Assembly (NCBI RefSeq): GCF_032397745.1
Contig: NZ_CP135921.1
Location: 2,666,001 to 2,730,000, forward strand
DNA length: 64,000 bases
Direction of reading: 5' to 3'
Source of the DNA: Bradyrhizobium prioriisuperbiae
GTDB lineage: Bacteria; Pseudomonadota; Alphaproteobacteria; Rhizobiales; Xanthobacteraceae
Positions within the stretch are counted from its first letter, which is position 1. Every line of letters starts with the position of its first letter. The notes beneath the pieces were generated by a model. It ran no database searches. It was not told the origin of the DNA and saw only the letters and a program-made list of their open reading frames with translations. Positions 60,816 to 64,000 of the stretch are shown here, one piece after another. The translations under genes were made by a program, and so were the position numbers.

Positions 60816-61853
60816 ATGCGGCCCATGGAGCTGTTTCGCGCGTTCACCCTCGGTTTTGCCGTTGCCGGCGCCGCTTTTGCCGCCACGGTTCCCTCCCGGG
60901 CACAAACGCCGGCCAGGCTCGACAAGGTCTCGTTCGGCACCAACTGGGTGGCCGAGGCCGAGCATGGCGGCTTCTTCCAGGCGGTGGCCGACGGGACCTA
61001 CAAAAATTATGGCCTCGACGTGACCATCGTGCCGGGGGGGCCCAACATCAACAACCGCATCCTGCTGATCGCGGGCAAGCTCGATTTCTTCATGAGCGCG
61101 AACTCGCTGCAGTCGTTCGACGCGGTCGCCAACAATGTCCCGGTGGTGGCGGTGGCCTCGATGTTCCAGAAGGATCCGCAGGTGTTCGTGGCGCACCCGG
61201 AATCCAAGGTGACCAAGCTGGAAGACCTCAAGCCGCTGACGCTGTTCGTCTCCAAGGAAGGCATGCCGACCTATTATCAGTGGCTAAAATCCGAATACGG
61301 TTTCAGCGAATCCAATGTGAAGCCCTATACTTTCAACGCGCAGCCGTTTCTCGCCGACAAGAAGAGCGCGATGCAGGGATATGTGACGTCTGAACCTTTT
61401 GCTGTGGAGAAGCAGGCCGGCTTCAAGCCCACCGTGGTCCTGCTCGCCGATTATGGCTTCAACAGCTATTCCACGCTGATCGAAACCCGCCGGGAGACCG
61501 CCGACGGCAAACCGGATCTGGTGCAGCGCTTTGTCGATGCCTCGGTGATCGGCTGGTACAATTACATCTATGGCGACAACCGTCCCGGCAACGACCTGAT
61601 CAAAAAATTCAATCCGGAGATGACCGACGATCTCTTGGCCTATTCGGTGGCGAAGATGAAGGACTACGGCATCGTCGATTCCGGCGATGCGCTGAAGGAT
61701 GGCATCGGCGCCATGAGCGATGCGCGGATGGCGAGCTTTTTCGAGAAAATGGTGCGCGCCGGCGTGGTCCGCAGCGACATCGACTATCGGAAATCCTACA
61801 CTCTGCGTTTCGCCAACAAGGGCGTCGGTGTCGACCGCCGCCCGAAGAACTGA
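60816..61853 (+). CDS. ABC transporter substrate-binding protein (NMT1/SsuA-TauA type)
   Basis: A 345-residue periplasmic binding protein of the nitrate/sulfonate/thiamine-precursor type. ATG 60816 follows CGGAG. Signal peptide about 1-30 (LGFAVAGAAFAATVPSRAQ). Fold markers: KVSFGTNWVAEAEHGGFFQAV (in part), GLDVTIVPGGPNINNRILLIAG (in part), DFFMSANSLQS and GYVTSEPFAVEKQAGF. It heads an operon with ATPase, permease and a 2-hydroxyacid dehydrogenase. The ligand is unknown; pyrimidine-like, urea-derivative or organic-acid ligands fit the neighbours. Confidence 0.88.
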   Translation: MRPMELFRAFTLGFAVAGAAFAATVPSRAQTPARLDKVSFGTNWVAEAEHGGFFQAVADGTYKNYGLDVTIVPGGPNINNRILLIAGKLDFFMSANSLQSFDAVANNVPVVAVASMFQKDPQVFVAHPESKVTKLEDLKPLTLFVSKEGMPTYYQWLKSEYGFSESNVKPYTFNAQPFLADKKSAMQGYVTSEPFAVEKQAGFKPTVVLLADYGFNSYSTLIETRRETADGKPDLVQRFVDASVIGWYNYIYGDNRPGNDLIKKFNPEMTDDLLAYSVAKMKDYGIVDSGDALKDGIGAMSDARMASFFEKMVRAGVVRSDIDYRKSYTLRFANKGVGVDRRPKN

Positions 61854-61862
61854 CCGGCGCGC

Positions 61863-62684
61863 GTGGCTGATCCGGCGATCGAGAGACCTGGCGCAGACGT
61901 GGGGCTGCCGGCCGGTGTGGCCGTCAGCCTGCGCGGCGTCGACAAGACCTACGACAATGGCGTGGCTGCGCTGGTCGGCCTCGATCTCGACGTGTCGCGC
62001 GGCGAATTCCTGTCGCTGCTGGGCCCGTCCGGCTGCGGCAAGTCGACGGCGCTGCGGCTGATCGCCGGCCTCAGCCAGGCGACGAAGGGCTCCGTGAGGG
62101 TCACTTCTGGTGCAAACCGCGGCGGGCAAGCGATCGGTTTTGTGTTCCAGGAGCCGACTTTGATGCCCTGGGCCAGCGTTTCGGACAATGTGCGGCTGCC
62201 GCTGAAGCTCGCCCGCGTCGCGCGCACCGCGGCGGATCAGCGCGTCGACGCGGTGCTGGCGCAGGTCGGCCTGTCGGAGTTCGCAAATGTCTATCCGCGC
62301 GAACTGTCCGGCGGCATGAAGATGCGGGTGTCGCTGGCGCGTGCACTGGTTACCGATCCCGATATCCTGCTGCTGGACGAGCCGTTCGCGGCACTGGACG
62401 AGATCACACGCTTCAAACTCAACAACGACCTGATGGAGCTGTGGCGTAGCCTGCGCAAGACCGTGATCTTCGTCACCCATTCGGTGTTCGAGTCGGTCTA
62501 CCTGTCGCAACGCGTGGTGGTGATGACGCCGCGGCCCGGTCGCATCAGCGCGCAATTCCACATCGATGCGCCGGAGCCGCGGTTGGAGGAATTTCGCACG
62601 TCGGCGGGCTATGCCGCGCAGTGCCGCGAAGTGTCGATCGCACTCGCCAATGCCAGTGCGGCGACCAAGGGGATCGCGCGATGA
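61863..62684 (+). CDS. ABC transporter ATP-binding protein (NitT/TauT family)
   Basis: A 273-residue ABC ATPase. Walker A GPSGCGKST (about 52-60), Q-loop FQEPTLMPWASV (about 97), signature LSGGMKMR (about 147-154), Walker B ILLLDEPFAALDE (about 166-178) and switch His in FVTHSV. LMPW and GGMKMR are typical of the SsuB/TauB/ThiZ group. GTG 61863 is 9 bp after the binding-protein stop, and its own stop overlaps the permease ATG. Confidence 0.9.
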   Translation: MADPAIERPGADVGLPAGVAVSLRGVDKTYDNGVAALVGLDLDVSRGEFLSLLGPSGCGKSTALRLIAGLSQATKGSVRVTSGANRGGQAIGFVFQEPTLMPWASVSDNVRLPLKLARVARTAADQRVDAVLAQVGLSEFANVYPRELSGGMKMRVSLARALVTDPDILLLDEPFAALDEITRFKLNNDLMELWRSLRKTVIFVTHSVFESVYLSQRVVVMTPRPGRISAQFHIDAPEPRLEEFRTSAGYAAQCREVSIALANASAATKGIAR

Positions 62685-63532
62685 GCATCGCCAAAGGTCC
62701 CGATCGTCGCGAACCCGCTATGTGGGCAAAGCCAGCCGCGCGCACCTCCGACGCCGGCCGGGTCTTCCGGTTTCTGCTGCCCATCGTGGTGCTTGCGGTC
62801 ATGATCGGCCTCTGGGAAGCGGTGGTCCGTATCAACGCCATTCCGCCTTATGTGCTGCCCAGCCCGGTCGTGGTGTTTTCCACGCTGCTGCAGGACTGGA
62901 ACCTGCTGTTCGGATCACTGCTGGTCACGCTGCTGACCACACTGGAAGGCTTCATCGCGGCGGCGGTCGGTGGCATCGGCCTCGCGCTGCTGTTCTCGCG
63001 CTCGAAATGGCTGGAATATTCGCTGCTGCCCTATGCGGTGGTGCTGCAGGTCACGCCGGTGATTGCGATTGCACCGCTGCTGCTGATCTATCTGCCGCAG
63101 CCGGTCGCGGTGGTGACGTGCGCCTGGATTGTCGCGTTTTTCCCGGTGCTGTCGAACACCACCCTGGGGTTGAAGTCCGTCGATCGCAATCTCGCCGGGC
63201 TGTTCACGCTCTATGGCGCCTCGCCGCTGCAGACCCTGCAGCTTTTGCGGCTGCCGTCGGCGCTGCCCTACATTCTGGGTGGCTTGCGGATCGCCGGCGG
63301 GCTGTCCCTGATCGGGGCCGTGGTGGCTGAAATTGCGGCAGGGTCGGCGGGGGCCGGCTCGGGCCTTGCCTATCGCATTGCGGAATCGAGCTATCGCCTC
63401 AATATTCCGCGCATGTTCGCGGCGCTGTTGCTGCTGTCGGTGGCCGGGATTGTGATTTATATGGCTCTCTCGCTGGTGTCGTATCTTGTGCTACGACGCT
63501 GGCACGAAAGCGCGCTTGGAAAGGATATGTGA
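62681..63532 (+). CDS. ABC transporter permease (NitT/TauT family)
   Basis: A 283-residue inner-membrane permease with about six helices from residue 28 (RFLLPIVVLAVMIGLWEAVV). The conserved loop region reads LYGASPLQTLQLLRLPSALPY (given in part), followed by ILGGLRIAGGLSLIGAVVAEI. ATG 62681 overlaps the ATPase stop (ATGA), and its stop overlaps the next ATG (TGATG-type), so three genes are translationally coupled. The N-terminal extension (about 1-25) is cytosolic. Confidence 0.9.
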   Translation: MSIAKGPDRREPAMWAKPAARTSDAGRVFRFLLPIVVLAVMIGLWEAVVRINAIPPYVLPSPVVVFSTLLQDWNLLFGSLLVTLLTTLEGFIAAAVGGIGLALLFSRSKWLEYSLLPYAVVLQVTPVIAIAPLLLIYLPQPVAVVTCAWIVAFFPVLSNTTLGLKSVDRNLAGLFTLYGASPLQTLQLLRLPSALPYILGGLRIAGGLSLIGAVVAEIAAGSAGAGSGLAYRIAESSYRLNIPRMFAALLLLSVAGIVIYMALSLVSYLVLRRWHESALGKDM

Positions 63533-64000
63533 TGAGTGCGGAAAAGATCGACGTTCTGGCCTACGGGCAGTCCAAGAAGCTCGTCACCGACGGCTTGAGC
63601 AGCATGTTCACGGTGCACGCCGCCGAAAGCCGTGGCGACCTCGACCGGATCAGCCCGGCCATCGCCGAGCGCATCAAGGGGGTCGCGGTGAACGGCCTGG
63701 TCAGCGCCGACAAGGCGATGATGGAGAAATTTCCCAAGCTCGAGATCGTGTCCAGCTTCGGCGTTGGTTACGACCATGTCGACACGGCGTTTGCCCGCGA
63801 CCACAACATCATCGTCACCAACACGCCTGACGTGCTGACCGAGGAAGTCGCCGACGTGGCGCTGGGCCTGCTGATCGCCACACTGCGCGAGTTCATCAAG
63901 GCCGATCGTTATCTGCGATCCGGACAGTGGACCAAGTCGAACTATCCGCTCACCGTCGGCTCGCTGCGTGGCCGCACCGTCGGCATGGTCGGCATGGGCC
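63532..64000 (+). CDS. D-isomer-specific 2-hydroxyacid dehydrogenase (partial, 3' end outside window)
   Basis: The first 156 codons of an NAD(P)-dependent 2-hydroxyacid dehydrogenase (glyoxylate/hydroxypyruvate reductase-like). ATG 63532 overlaps the permease stop. The N-terminal catalytic domain is clear: GVAVNGLVSADKAMMEKFPKL (in part), VSSFGVGYDHVDTAFARDH, NTPDVLTEEVADVALGLLIA and LRGRTVGMVGMG, where the NAD-binding motif begins and the window ends. The catalytic Arg, Glu and His lie beyond. Coupling to the transporter suggests it acts on the imported compound or a product of it. Confidence 0.9.
   Translation, partial: MSAEKIDVLAYGQSKKLVTDGLSSMFTVHAAESRGDLDRISPAIAERIKGVAVNGLVSADKAMMEKFPKLEIVSSFGVGYDHVDTAFARDHNIIVTNTPDVLTEEVADVALGLLIATLREFIKADRYLRSGQWTKSNYPLTVGSLRGRTVGMVGMG

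Overview
The window reads as chromosomal DNA of a GC-rich alphaproteobacterium of the Bradyrhizobium / Rhodopseudomonas / Tardiphaga group (Nitrobacteraceae). This rests on codon use, on the order of a coxMNOP-like cytochrome oxidase cluster, on conserved small secreted proteins, and on the many intergenic palindromes familiar from that group. The genus is an inference; no 16S gene is present.

Layout. 1-1.5 kb: an M48 lipoprotein protease (cut by the window edge) and a secreted SNase-like protein. 1.7-11.1 kb: an acyl-CoA catabolic block. A branched-chain-type binding protein, a crotonase, a VOC protein and an ADP-forming acyl-CoA ligase run rightward; a second crotonase and two acyl-CoA dehydrogenases run leftward; an SDR starts divergently from the dehydrogenases. 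Together they look like uptake, CoA activation and beta-oxidation-type breakdown of an unidentified acid. 11.1-21.5 kb: assorted stress, cell-envelope and metabolic genes (GlsB, YidB, ketopantoate reductase, GrlR-like, PepSY, DUF1810, CAP, a serine hydrolase fused to PDZ, DUF2189). Among them is an AT-richer gene for a membrane-helix protein with a five-bladed tachylectin-like propeller. 22-27.7 kb: an alternative aa3-type oxidase (subunits II, I, III, III, IV) followed by a GYD protein and a soluble cytochrome c. 28-33 kb: FkbM methyltransferase, secreted and membrane proteins, an MBL hydrolase and an unrecognised beta-rich protein. 33.2-35.2 kb: two convergent AT-richer genes with PD-(D/E)XK-like nuclease domains.

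35.7-42.5 kb: a small integrated island. tRNA-Arg(CCT) and a 55-bp copy of its 3' end bracket a deleted IS21 element, a polar amino-acid ABC transporter (binding protein, ATPase, two permeases), a cupin and decayed sequence. No integrase is visible. 42.5-52.2 kb: core genes (Cys-rich secreted protein, lone molybdenum hydroxylase large subunit, PAS protein, PiT phosphate transporter, GOGAT-like FMN protein, zinc ribbon, DinB). 52.2-56.8 kb: a mobile strip with an intact IS701-type element inserted in a REP-like palindrome, small accessory genes, and an intact IS110-type element whose 5' flank has hairpins where bridge RNAs lie. 57-64 kb: a two-barrel outer-membrane porin, a small secreted protein, creatininase, and a nitrate/sulfonate/pyrimidine-type ABC transporter translationally coupled to a 2-hydroxyacid dehydrogenase that runs off the window.

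The most unusual items are the tachylectin-propeller protein, the two nuclease-like genes, the integrase-less tRNA island, the IstA-IstB fusion and the IS110 hairpins. No CRISPR array, rRNA or complete prophage was seen.
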